NCBI GenBank assembly: GCA_910587915.1
Contig: CAJUOB010000010.1
Coordinates: 1-64,000 of the forward strand
Direction: 5' to 3'
DNA length: 64,000 nucleotides
From: an uncultured Muribaculaceae bacterium
Lineage (GTDB): Bacteria; Bacteroidota; Bacteroidia; Bacteroidales; Muribaculaceae
Shown in pieces: positions 27,088 to 35,587 of this stretch; position 1 is the stretch's first letter; the number at the start of each line of letters is the position of its first letter. A program made the translations under genes and the position numbers. The notes beneath the pieces were generated by a model, which worked only from the letters and a program-made list of their open reading frames with translations, made no database searches and had not been told where the DNA came from.

Positions 27088-28566
27088 ATGGATTATTCTC
27101 AATTTTTAGCTATGAAGCAGGAAATAGGCCTCCTGGTTGTATTCCTGCTGGTATTCCTCTACGACACATTCATGCCGAAGCAGACCCAGAAAGGTCTTCC
27201 GGTGTTTACTGTAGTCCTAATGATCATCGCCACTGCAGCCGGATTCTGCTGCCACTGCCTCGGTAGTGCCGCCGACACCACTGCATTCTCAGGCATGTAT
27301 CAGACAAGCCCTGTAATTGCCGCAATCAAGAACATTCTCAACATCGGTGTTGTCATCGTCCTCATCCAGTCTATCAAGTGGGCTAACAGCGATGCAATGA
27401 CAATGCGCCGTGGAGAGTTTTACGAGCTTCTGCTCGTCACACTCTTCGGCATGTATCTCATGATTTCGGCTCGCCACTTCCTTCTCTTCATCATCGGTCT
27501 CGAAAGCGCGTCGCTGCCTCTGGCTGCTATGGTCGCCCTCGATAAGAACCGCTACGAAAGCCACGAAGCAGCTGTCAAGTACATACTCACAGCCGTATTC
27601 TCCTCCGCGATTTTCATGCTCGGCCTCTCGTTCGTATATGGCCTCACCGGTTCGCTCTACTTCGAGAATATCTACTTCGCCCTCACAAACAAGCTCAGCG
27701 TCATGCTCGTGGCAGCCATCGCGTTTGTAATCGCTGGTATTGGCTTCAAGCTCTCGCTCGTGCCCTTCCACCTCTGGACTGCCGATGTCTACCAGGGTGC
27801 TCCTACTTCGGTCACATCCTACCTTTCGGTAATTTCCAAAGGCGCCACTGCATTTGCTTTCCTTGTTGTAATGGCTCAGGTATTCGGATCGGCCTATGCC
27901 AAGGTATGGGAATGGATGCTCTATGCACTCATCATCATCACCATCACCGTCGGCAACCTCTTCGCCATCCGCCAGCGTAACATGAAGCGCTTCCTCGCGT
28001 TCTCTTCCATCTCGCAGGCCGGCTACATCATGCTCGGTGTGATTGCCTACAACGCCATGGGCATGGCCGCTCTCATGTACTACGTGCTTGTCTACATCTT
28101 CTCCAACCTCGCTGCTTTCGGCGTAATCGGAGCTATCGAGAATGCTACCGGCAAAGTATCGATGGACGACTACCGCGGTCTCCACAAGACCAATCCCCGT
28201 CTTGCATTCTGCATGATGTTGGCCATGTTCTCGCTCGCAGGTATTCCTCCCTTCGCAGGCTTCTTCTCGAAATTCTTCATCTTCACCGGAGCTATCAATC
28301 AGGGTAGTGTTGCCATCTATGTGCTCGTGCTCATAGCGCTCATCAACACTATCATATCGCTCTACTACTATCTCCTTGTAGTAAAAGCCATGTATATCTC
28401 CGAAGAAGAATGCACCATCGCACGCTTCAAATCTGCGTGCTCCGAGCGTCTCGGCCTCATCATCACTGTAGCCGGTATCATCCTGCTCGGTATCGTTAGC
28501 TGCTGCTACAGCTCGCTTCTCGACCTCACATCGCTGAGCCAGATGCAGATGTACTTCCTACACTAA
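27088..28566 (+). CDS. nuoN: NADH-quinone oxidoreductase subunit N
   Basis: A 492-residue antiporter-like subunit. LLFIIGLESASLPLAAMVAL holds the conserved Glu; KLSLVPFHLWTADVYQGAPTSV and RFLAFSSISQAGYIMLG are family blocks. It closes the 18-gene run and is followed by a strong terminator. No nuoE, nuoF or nuoG is present. Confidence 0.97.
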   Translation: MDYSQFLAMKQEIGLLVVFLLVFLYDTFMPKQTQKGLPVFTVVLMIIATAAGFCCHCLGSAADTTAFSGMYQTSPVIAAIKNILNIGVVIVLIQSIKWANSDAMTMRRGEFYELLLVTLFGMYLMISARHFLLFIIGLESASLPLAAMVALDKNRYESHEAAVKYILTAVFSSAIFMLGLSFVYGLTGSLYFENIYFALTNKLSVMLVAAIAFVIAGIGFKLSLVPFHLWTADVYQGAPTSVTSYLSVISKGATAFAFLVVMAQVFGSAYAKVWEWMLYALIIITITVGNLFAIRQRNMKRFLAFSSISQAGYIMLGVIAYNAMGMAALMYYVLVYIFSNLAAFGVIGAIENATGKVSMDDYRGLHKTNPRLAFCMMLAMFSLAGIPPFAGFFSKFFIFTGAINQGSVAIYVLVLIALINTIISLYYYLLVVKAMYISEEECTIARFKSACSERLGLIITVAGIILLGIVSCCYSSLLDLTSLSQMQMYFLH

Positions 28567-28597
28567 CACAAACACACATATTCAACCATTCAGATGA

Positions 28598-28625
28598 AAG
28601 CCGCGACCTTTGGGCCGCGGCTTTT
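28598..28625 (+). terminator. terminator of the nuo-atp supra-operon
   Basis: AAGCCGCG (28598-28605) pairs with CGCGGCTT (28616-28623), closing a 10-nt loop, and runs into TTT. It lies 32 bp after the nuoN stop. Confidence 0.88.
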
Positions 28626-28676
28626 TGTACGTTCAAACATAGGGTATAATTACAATCCATGCGGAAACAGCAGATA

Positions 28677-28708
28677 TTGCAAGGGGATTAGCTTCAAATT
28701 TATCTTTG
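28677..28708 (+). promoter_or_regulatory. promoter of the lipoprotein gene at 28847
   Basis: TTG (28677-28679), 21-nt spacer, TATCTTTG (28701-28708). A ~135-nt AT-rich leader follows, with no other recognisable feature. Confidence 0.55.
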
Positions 28709-28846
28709 CATAGCTTCCCTTTCTGTATTTCGACAAGAAATACGAGCATAAAAGTTTGTATATGATAGAAGAACTGAACGATATGTATAATTGGAATGTT
28801 ATTAAGTAGATACAATATGTTCAACTTAAATAACTATGTAATTTCT

Positions 28847-29404
28847 ATGATGAAAACACTTTTAAGGATAACGCCATTAGCTCTTATTTTGCTTGCATCC
28901 TGCACTCCTGCAAATCAATCACAGCCTGTTGCCGAAGATTCCAAGCAAGAGTTTGCATCTATTAAAGACGCCTATATTCAATTATCCCAGATTTCAGGGG
29001 TAACAGAAGATACAATCCCCGTTATTAAATTCGGTAAGTATGAGGTAAAGGTGGAGAATAATGTTGGAGCTACGAATCTTGATCGGGAACAGATTAAGAA
29101 TACTGGAGATACGATGTTTTCCATTCTCGACAGAGTGCCTATGGAATATATTGTCAACGGAGCTACCAACAATCTTGCTGCTGGATTTGTATACGCTAAT
29201 CAACTTTCAACCGATAAAAACGAAGTTTTAATCGTTGCATGCAGCGGAGAGGCTGGAATGTATTATGCTACATATGGCATTGCAAACGACTCTACCGTCT
29301 ACGCACTCAGATTGTGCCCACTATCAATGCAAGGACAAAGGTTCACATTGACACTGGAAGATACTCCGGACCAACAAATCCACCTCATCAACTTCTACGA
29401 ATAG
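28847..29404 (+). CDS. hypothetical small lipoprotein
   Basis: About 185 residues from the ATG pair at 28847/28850. An upstream in-frame start at 28796 adds a stretch that would spoil the signal peptide. The lipobox is LLASC with Cys at ~19. The mature domain (residues ~45-185) mixes short helices and strands with no motif I recognise. The gene is clearly more AT-rich than the nuo genes and sits alone between the nuo terminator and an IS-like palindrome, suggesting an accessory gene. No function is proposed. Confidence 0.65.
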   Translation: MMKTLLRITPLALILLASCTPANQSQPVAEDSKQEFASIKDAYIQLSQISGVTEDTIPVIKFGKYEVKVENNVGATNLDREQIKNTGDTMFSILDRVPMEYIVNGATNNLAAGFVYANQLSTDKNEVLIVACSGEAGMYYATYGIANDSTVYALRLCPLSMQGQRFTLTLEDTPDQQIHLINFYE

Positions 29405-29452
29405 TAAACTATAGGCATAATAGAGTTGTCTGCTGAAAAGGAAAAACGAATA

Positions 29453-29520
29453 TGAGGCTGTGTCACAAATGAAGTGCACCCCAAAAGTTAGACAAAAAAC
29501 TATTGGGGTGCACTTCATTT
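29453..29520. repeat. IS-end-like palindrome (54 bp) with adjoining IS-like sequence
   Basis: AAATGAAGTGCACCCCAA (29467-29484) is repeated as a perfect inverted copy at 29503-29520, around an 18-nt centre in which AGTT/AACT can also pair. The arm running into AAAGTTAGACA looks like terminal inverted repeats of IS150/IS3-type elements, and GAGGCTGTGTCACAA just upstream (29453-29467) resembles other Bacteroidetes IS ends. No transposase is present, so it may be two abutting ends of a lost element. It lies 7 bp past the helicase stop and probably also acts as a terminator for both convergent genes. Confidence 0.6.
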
Positions 29521-29527
29521 GGGCGAG

Positions 29528-32011
29528 TCAGAGTTTGTGGACCGATTCGAGGGTCGACAGCAGAGTGATTTCCGATTGGTCGAGCGCCTCGAAATGACGC
29601 AGTGCTGTGCCGAGTATTTCATTTGGTGCTTTATTTGAGCATCCAACGTATAGTCTTTCCTTGGCACGGGAGAATGCCACATAGAGAAGTCGTGCATAGT
29701 CCATAGCCGTCCCATTGCGCGACGATGCATCGAAAACAATCACATTGTCCATTTCCAGGCCCTTGGCCTTGTGAACGGTCATCACCGATAGCCGTTCCGA
29801 CACTATGCCGTTGGCCAGTAGATCCGACTCATTGTATGTCGTAAGGTCGGTAAGATGCGATTCTGCCTGACTTCTGAAGTTCCTCTCCGTTTCTTTATTC
29901 ACCACTAAGGTGTCTACAAGCTTCAGAAAATAGTCGAAATGCCGTATAGGTCCTATATACCCTCTGTTCTGAAGGTATGCTCTCGCATTCTCTAACTCTC
30001 CGGCGAGAGAACCGCTGTTGCACTTGAGCGCATGGCGGGTGCTTTCATATAGACTGCCGTATGCTGCCGAGAATCGCAATGCCGCTTTCATCACATTGCT
30101 GTGACTCTTTATTTTAGCCTGGATGGCAGCCTTGGGCTGAGCCATTGTGTCAAGTTTGGCTATCAGCGATACAGTCGCAGCCACATCGTCGCTTGCATTG
30201 TGGCTGTTGACGCCTTCAAGCTGCAATGTCTCTATAAGATTTTCGAGCTTGTGCGACCATAGTTTAGGCAGCAACAGCCGGGCTGTGTGCAGCGTATCTA
30301 TATTTCCGGTTTGATCCTCTAATTGAGCGGGGACAGATAGCGAGGTGCGCCGCTGGAAATTATGCTTGAGTATCGCTGTGTCGAACCCAAGATTGTGGCC
30401 TGCCAGCGGGCTGTCGCCAATGTATGCCGATAGCGCGGCGAGCGCTTGCTGAGGTTCCATAAGTACAGCCTCGGCATAGGCCCGCACCATAGGATTGTCT
30501 TTCCCGTCCGATAGGAATCGCGATATCGACCGCTCGGTGCGTATGAACACCTCGAAACGGCTGCCCGGTACTTCTTTTCCGCCGGCTATTTTAACGGCTG
30601 CAATCTGAATCACATCATCTGCAAATACATCCAGCCCTGTCGTTTCGGTGTCAATCACCACGATTGGCTTTTCTGTATCGCTATAGGCCTTCAGGAACCG
30701 TTCTATGGCGGTCGGCTTCTGTAGCTCGAGCAGTTCATCACCCGACATGGCTCCTTCCTGAAGCAGATTCATGAGCTGCCGGGCTCCGGAAAGTGTCTTT
30801 ACGGCCCGGGTCTGATATAGCAATCTTGCCCATTCCTGCCCTCGTGTGGGCCTGAGTACAACTGCCAGGTGTGCCCATATGGTTTTGAATGCAGCCTGAT
30901 GGAATATATCGGGTCGCGACACATGGAAAAAATCAAATCCGTGCTCCGTCAGCAGATCGGCCACGAACTTACCGTCGTAGTTCGTATGCACGAGTATGCC
31001 TACGTTCTTGTCCGGATAGTCCTTCAACAGCTGTCGGGCCTGGGCTGCGGCCACCAGAGCAAGCGTGCGCTTATCGCCATCCCATGTCAGCAACGGATGG
31101 GCTGTATCGCTCTGGAAAACGGCCTTTGGCAGAAAATCGGTCGCTATGCCGAGATTGCGTCGTGCTATGCCGTTGCATAGGTTCACAAGGTAGTCGGGCG
31201 AACGGTAGTTTCGCTGCAGGCGTAGTATGTTTGTTCCGCATTGCTCCTTCACTGCATCGAGTGCACGCCCTCCGGCTCCGAGAAAACCGAATATCGCCTG
31301 CTGCTCATCGCCGAGGTAGAGGGCCGTGCGCCGGCCATGCACGCATACTCCGTCGATTATGGCGAGTTGCAGCGGTGTCATGTCCTGCACTTCATCCACT
31401 TGCAGCCATTTATAGCCGGTCATTTTCATGTCGGCGGCTGAGCGGTCGAGCAATGCCGTATATGTGTGAAGCAGCAGGTCGTCGTAGTCGAGCAGTCGGT
31501 TTGTCTCCTTGTATAGGGAATATGCTTCTATCATGGCGTGTTCGGCCTCTGTCGGATGTCTGTCGGGGCGACGTATCACTCTGTCGGGATGATCGTGCTC
31601 GAGTTGATACACATACATCGCCTTATCCAGAAAATCCTTCACAGCTGCCGGCTGGCATATGCCCAGAGCCGTCTTCAGATAATCCGTCACATCCTCTTCA
31701 TCGATAACGGTAGCGTCGGGGCTGATAAGCTTGTTGGCGTGCAGGAATCTAAGGCAGAATCGGTGTATATTGCCTATGAATAGGCCCCGTGGGGCAGCCC
31801 CGAGATATCCGTGCACTCGGTTCTCCATTTCGCGTGCCGCACGATTGGTGAAAGTGAGGCACAGCATGTCGGCGAACGGTACTCCCAGTACTGTATTTGC
31901 ATGAAAAACACGCCGGGCAAGGATGTGGGTTTTGCCACATCCCGGCCCGGCGAGAAGCAGTGCGGAGCTGTTGTGCAGCTCTACGGCTTTAAGCTGGTGT
32001 TGATCTATCAT
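29528..32011 (-). CDS. UvrD/PcrA-type helicase with embedded DEDDh exonuclease
   Basis: An 827-residue SF1A helicase. The N-terminal core has the Q-motif (DQHQLKAVE), Walker A AGPGCGKT (residues 21-28), motif Ia LTFTNRAAREM, Walker B VDEVQDM (~207), and GDEQQAIFGFLGA. At ~residues 445-620 it carries a complete DEDDh 3'-5' exonuclease: IDTETTGLD, GHNLGFDTAILKHNF and the HNASDDVAAT His-Asp. The helicase then resumes with VMTVHKAKGLEMDNVIVFD (~745) and LYVAFSRAKERLYV. A DNA repair or end-processing role is inferred. The start overlaps the SGNH hydrolase stop (ATGA), making it the last gene of the operon, with no evident link to peptidoglycan salvage. Confidence 0.88.
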   Translation of the reverse strand: MIDQHQLKAVELHNSSALLLAGPGCGKTHILARRVFHANTVLGVPFADMLCLTFTNRAAREMENRVHGYLGAAPRGLFIGNIHRFCLRFLHANKLISPDATVIDEEDVTDYLKTALGICQPAAVKDFLDKAMYVYQLEHDHPDRVIRRPDRHPTEAEHAMIEAYSLYKETNRLLDYDDLLLHTYTALLDRSAADMKMTGYKWLQVDEVQDMTPLQLAIIDGVCVHGRRTALYLGDEQQAIFGFLGAGGRALDAVKEQCGTNILRLQRNYRSPDYLVNLCNGIARRNLGIATDFLPKAVFQSDTAHPLLTWDGDKRTLALVAAAQARQLLKDYPDKNVGILVHTNYDGKFVADLLTEHGFDFFHVSRPDIFHQAAFKTIWAHLAVVLRPTRGQEWARLLYQTRAVKTLSGARQLMNLLQEGAMSGDELLELQKPTAIERFLKAYSDTEKPIVVIDTETTGLDVFADDVIQIAAVKIAGGKEVPGSRFEVFIRTERSISRFLSDGKDNPMVRAYAEAVLMEPQQALAALSAYIGDSPLAGHNLGFDTAILKHNFQRRTSLSVPAQLEDQTGNIDTLHTARLLLPKLWSHKLENLIETLQLEGVNSHNASDDVAATVSLIAKLDTMAQPKAAIQAKIKSHSNVMKAALRFSAAYGSLYESTRHALKCNSGSLAGELENARAYLQNRGYIGPIRHFDYFLKLVDTLVVNKETERNFRSQAESHLTDLTTYNESDLLANGIVSERLSVMTVHKAKGLEMDNVIVFDASSRNGTAMDYARLLYVAFSRAKERLYVGCSNKAPNEILGTALRHFEALDQSEITLLSTLESVHKL

Positions 32012-32682
32012 TCAGTTGCATAAGGCTTTATTATGGAGCCCCATATGCTGTATCCTTCCGGCTTCAGGTGCAGTCCGTCCGATGTCAGCTCTGCGCGGAG
32101 ATTCTGCTCGGAGTCGGTGAAGAGAGGATAGAGATTGATCCATGTCACATCGAGCGACGGAGCTTCCGCGGCAAGTATCGCGTTTATCTCACGCACCACA
32201 GGCTCCTTGTCTTTTATACGGCTGTAGCGGCCGAATGAGTTGTTGATAGGTAGCAGCGACTGCAGGTACACTTTTGTTTCCGGTGTTTCGGCATGTATGC
32301 GTTTCACCACCTCGATAATCGACATAGCTACAGAGTCAGCAGGTATGGCATGGCTCACGTCGTTGACGCCGCATAGCAGGAATATTTTCGACGGCTTGCC
32401 CGATGTCACGTCTGTCAGTCGTTCGGCGATCCCTTCGGCGGTGTCACCGATAATTCCGCGGTTCACTACATCGGGAATGCCTGTGAGGGTTGCCCAATCA
32501 CCACCTTCGGTCTGGCTGTCGCCGAGAAACACGATAGAGCCTGGCTTCACGCCCTCTTTTTTGAACATTGCCGCACGTTCGAGATAGTGCTCGTTGGGCT
32601 CTTCTTTAGGAAGACGTGCTTCGGCGGTGACAAATGCGGCCGCCAAAATCGCACACATAGCTATGACCTTTTTCATGTTCAT
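32008..32682 (-). CDS. secreted SGNH/GDSL-type hydrolase
   Basis: A 224-residue exported hydrolase: a signal peptide ending near AEARLP, block I VFLGDSQTEGG with the nucleophile Ser, a Gly in NRGIIGDTAEG, block III LLCGVNDVS with Asn, and block V SDGLHLKPEGY with the Asp-x-x-His pair. Such enzymes often remove acetyl groups from sugars; GDSL-like lipases acting on glycans are common in Bacteroidetes. Placement next to murQ suggests a role on O-acetylated muropeptide sugars (inference only). Overlaps both neighbours by 4 bp. Confidence 0.85.
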   Translation of the reverse strand: MNMKKVIAMCAILAAAFVTAEARLPKEEPNEHYLERAAMFKKEGVKPGSIVFLGDSQTEGGDWATLTGIPDVVNRGIIGDTAEGIAERLTDVTSGKPSKIFLLCGVNDVSHAIPADSVAMSIIEVVKRIHAETPETKVYLQSLLPINNSFGRYSRIKDKEPVVREINAILAAEAPSLDVTWINLYPLFTDSEQNLRAELTSDGLHLKPEGYSIWGSIIKPYATE

Positions 32683-33509
32683 GCTTCGGTCTTTTCGTGT
32701 TCACGATAAGCGTCCACGGCTTTTTTCACCGATCCATGCATCAGAAGCAGACGCTTGGCCTCGTCGTAGGGTAGGGCAAGCTCTTCCACAATCATACGGG
32801 TGCCGCGGTCCACCAACTTGGCGTTCGAAAGCTGCATGTTCACCATCTTGTTGCCTTTCACGCGGCCCATCTTGATCATGACCGATGTTGTGATCATGTT
32901 GCATATCATTTTCTGGCCGGTACCGCTCTTCATGCGCGAGCTGCCGGTCACATATTCAGGACCTACCACCATTTCGATGGCAATGTCGGCTGCCTCGCTC
33001 ACAGGAGCGTCGGGATTCGAGGTTATGGCGGCGGTAAGTATGCCATGACGGCGGCATTCCTCAAGCGCTCCTATCACATAGGGAGTTGTTCCCGAGGCTG
33101 CTATACCTATCACGGTATCCTTGTCGTTGATGCCGAATTTCTCAAGGTCTTTCCAGCCTTGTGCGGTATCATCCTCGGCGTTCTCCACCGGATTGCGGAG
33201 TGCGGTATCGCCACCGGCGATAAGACCTATCACCCACGACGGATCCATGCCGAATGTCGGGGGTATTTCCGAAGCATCGAGCACACCAAGACGACCGGAT
33301 GTGCCGGCTCCGATATAGAATATACGGCCGCCGCGCTTCATTCGTGGCACTATTTCGCTCACGAGCTTTTCGATGGCCGGAAGTGCTTTTTCCACTGCCA
33401 GAGCCACTTTTTTGTCTTCGGTATTGATGTCGTGGAGTATTTCTCCAACAGATTTCTTCTCAAGATCGTTGTAAAGCGAGGATTGCTCGCTGATTTTTAC
33501 AAAAGCCAT
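32679..33509 (-). CDS. murQ: N-acetylmuramic acid 6-phosphate etherase
   Basis: A 276-residue SIS-domain lyase that converts MurNAc-6-phosphate to GlcNAc-6-phosphate plus D-lactate. Family blocks: FYIGAGTSGRLGVLDASEIPPTFG, GIAASGTTPYVIGAL, TSNPDAPVSEAAD, the long VVGPEYVTGSSRMKSGTGQK stretch and MVNMQLSNAKLVDRG. Length is slightly below the ~300 typical. It is central to peptidoglycan recycling, and its D-lactate product is relevant to the dehydrogenase at 35588-38386. Confidence 0.97.
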   Translation of the reverse strand: MAFVKISEQSSLYNDLEKKSVGEILHDINTEDKKVALAVEKALPAIEKLVSEIVPRMKRGGRIFYIGAGTSGRLGVLDASEIPPTFGMDPSWVIGLIAGGDTALRNPVENAEDDTAQGWKDLEKFGINDKDTVIGIAASGTTPYVIGALEECRRHGILTAAITSNPDAPVSEAADIAIEMVVGPEYVTGSSRMKSGTGQKMICNMITTSVMIKMGRVKGNKMVNMQLSNAKLVDRGTRMIVEELALPYDEAKRLLLMHGSVKKAVDAYREHEKTEA

Positions 33510-33546
33510 TGTAGTATAGAAATATGTAGCTTGATTGATGTTCGTT

Positions 33547-34395
33547 TTATGCAGAGTGATATTTGAGGAGACCTTCCATCGGGCTCTTTATCACCGTGCC
33601 CACCGTGCATCCGCAAGCGGCGGCGGCTTCTTCGAGCACATCCTTGAAGTGATATGCTATCGAACCGACAAAGTTCACTTTATGAGCCTCAAATCCTGTG
33701 TACTGCATCACGTTGCGCTTGAAGAAGGCCTTGAAAGTACCCAGCACCATATCGTGAATCTCAGGCACATCGATATGCTTGGATATGAACGGCGTTACTG
33801 AGGCCAGGAACCGGTTGGCCTGTGGCTCGCGGTATACTCGCCGTATGATGGTGAGCAGGTCGAGCGAATACTCCTCGAGGAATTTCGCGGCAACATCGGC
33901 CGGAAGCTGATTTTTGAGCACATCACCCAGAAAGAGTTTTCCAAGCACGGCGCCACTGCCTTCATCGCCGAGTATAAATCCCAGCGGCGACACATTCGAT
34001 GCCACCCCGGTGCCATCGTATAAGCACGAGTTCGATCCTGTGCCCATGATGCAGGCAATTCCGGGCTCATGGCCGCACAGCGCGCGGGCTGCAGCCAGCA
34101 GGTCGGAGTATACCTCGATTTTTTCAGCCCCCTCGATATTGGCCTTGATTGCGCGGGCCACATTGGAACATACCTCGGTCGATATACATCCGGCACCGTA
34201 GAAGTACACCGAATCGATTTTCGACGCATATGTGTCGAGCTCAGGCATAAGCTCTGCCGCCAGACGTTCGCGCATTTCTTCCTCGGTGAGCATCACGGCA
34301 TTCATGCCCATGGTAAATATTTGCTTTTCGACTTTTGTTCCGTTCAGAATACACCAGTCGATTTTGGTGCTTCCGCAGTCTGCTATCAGTATCAT
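33547..34395 (-). CDS. murK: BadF/BcrA-family amino-sugar kinase (MurNAc/GlcNAc kinase)
   Basis: A 282-residue ASKHA-fold kinase: phosphate-1 loop LIADCGSTKIDWCI, IMGTGSNSCLYDG (phosphate-2), FILGDEGSGAVLGK and C-terminal VNFVGSIAYHF (adenosine motif). N-acetylglucosamine kinases of this family include MurK, which phosphorylates MurNAc and GlcNAc. Position between murQ and the DUF5009 gene matches a MurNAc-kinase role, giving MurNAc-6-P for MurQ. The substrate is inferred from context. Confidence 0.85.
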   Translation of the reverse strand: MILIADCGSTKIDWCILNGTKVEKQIFTMGMNAVMLTEEEMRERLAAELMPELDTYASKIDSVYFYGAGCISTEVCSNVARAIKANIEGAEKIEVYSDLLAAARALCGHEPGIACIMGTGSNSCLYDGTGVASNVSPLGFILGDEGSGAVLGKLFLGDVLKNQLPADVAAKFLEEYSLDLLTIIRRVYREPQANRFLASVTPFISKHIDVPEIHDMVLGTFKAFFKRNVMQYTGFEAHKVNFVGSIAYHFKDVLEEAAAACGCTVGTVIKSPMEGLLKYHSA

Positions 34396-35576
34396 ATTTT
34401 TATATATATTTTCTTTTTATAGAGTACATATCCCACGCACCAGTTGAGAAGCACGAATAGGATAGCGAAAATGAGTGATGCAAGTGTGGCGTCGTCGCCG
34501 CAGAGAGGGAGAAGCAGAGCTTTGTATATATAGCCCTTGATGGTTATCATACCCGATTCGACACCGCTCCAGGGAATCTTCACCGCACCGATGACTATGC
34601 TCAGTATCGCGCCGAGGCAGTACATGAACAGCGGATTAATACCGAATGCCTCGAAGAAGCGGCACCAGCGACGTTTCCCTTTTATATCGATGATCCATAT
34701 GAGCAACCCGAGGAAGAGAGAAGCCAGTCCGCATGTGGTGAGCACGAATGTCGGCGACCATATTTTTTTATTGATGGGCATGCCGTAGTTCAGCAGGAAG
34801 CCCGAGAAAGTCAGGATGGTACCGACAATGAATAGATTGTTTATGCGGATATTATTGTCGCGTGTTTTCATTATCAGGCCACCGCAGATGAAGCCTATGA
34901 GCATATGTGCTATCGACGGCAGGGTGCTCAGCAGTCCTTCGGGGTCGAACTTCACTGTCACGCCGTCGACAGTCGATGTATACATGTGGTCGGGGCCGAG
35001 CACTTTATGGTCGACAATGGATATGATGTTCGTATCGGCATGGCTGAATCCATCGCCGAAAAGTAGCATTATTCCATACACCACCAATAGCGCGCCTACG
35101 GTCCATGGCAGGGCTTTAGGGCGTACTATCAGCGCTATAACCGAGCCGAAACCGTAGCATAAAGCCAGACGTGGCATCACGCCGAGTATGCGGATGTGGT
35201 CGAAGCAGAACACTGCCTCGGTGAACGTTTTGGTGCCGAGTATTCCACGCAGGAATAGTCCGAACCATGCAATAAACATACCGATCAGAAAAATCACCAC
35301 CGTGCGGCGTACGATTTTCCAAATGCAGTCTTTCGACAGACGGAAATCATATTTCCGAAGCGAGAAATATGTGGATATACCCATGATGAACATGAAGAAC
35401 GGAAACACCAGGTCGGTTGGTGTCAGTCCATTCCACGATGCATGTTCAAGAGGCGCGTAGATATTGCCCCACGACCCCGGATTGTTCACCAGAATCATTC
35501 CGGCGATTGTTATGCCGCGCAGTATGTCCAGGGCAAGCAGGCGGCCTTTGTTGTTTTTAGATAATGATTGGTTCAT
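34392..35576 (-). CDS. DUF5009/NagX-like multi-pass membrane protein, possible MurNAc transporter
   Basis: A 394-residue, about ten-helix protein of the heparan-alpha-glucosaminide N-acetyltransferase-like family: LALDILRGITIAGMILVNNPGSW, LTPTDLVFPFFMFIMGIS, and ICGGLIMKTRDNNIRIN. Relatives either acetylate amino sugars across the membrane or are reported as transporters. To my recollection a protein of this kind (MurT) sits with murK and murQ in Tannerella forsythia and imports MurNAc. The 4-bp overlap with the kinase gene supports a shared pathway. Transport versus acetyl transfer cannot be settled here. Confidence 0.75.
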   Translation of the reverse strand: MNQSLSKNNKGRLLALDILRGITIAGMILVNNPGSWGNIYAPLEHASWNGLTPTDLVFPFFMFIMGISTYFSLRKYDFRLSKDCIWKIVRRTVVIFLIGMFIAWFGLFLRGILGTKTFTEAVFCFDHIRILGVMPRLALCYGFGSVIALIVRPKALPWTVGALLVVYGIMLLFGDGFSHADTNIISIVDHKVLGPDHMYTSTVDGVTVKFDPEGLLSTLPSIAHMLIGFICGGLIMKTRDNNIRINNLFIVGTILTFSGFLLNYGMPINKKIWSPTFVLTTCGLASLFLGLLIWIIDIKGKRRWCRFFEAFGINPLFMYCLGAILSIVIGAVKIPWSGVESGMITIKGYIYKALLLPLCGDDATLASLIFAILFVLLNWCVGYVLYKKKIYIKI

Positions 35577-35587
35577 GCTTCGGCTTG

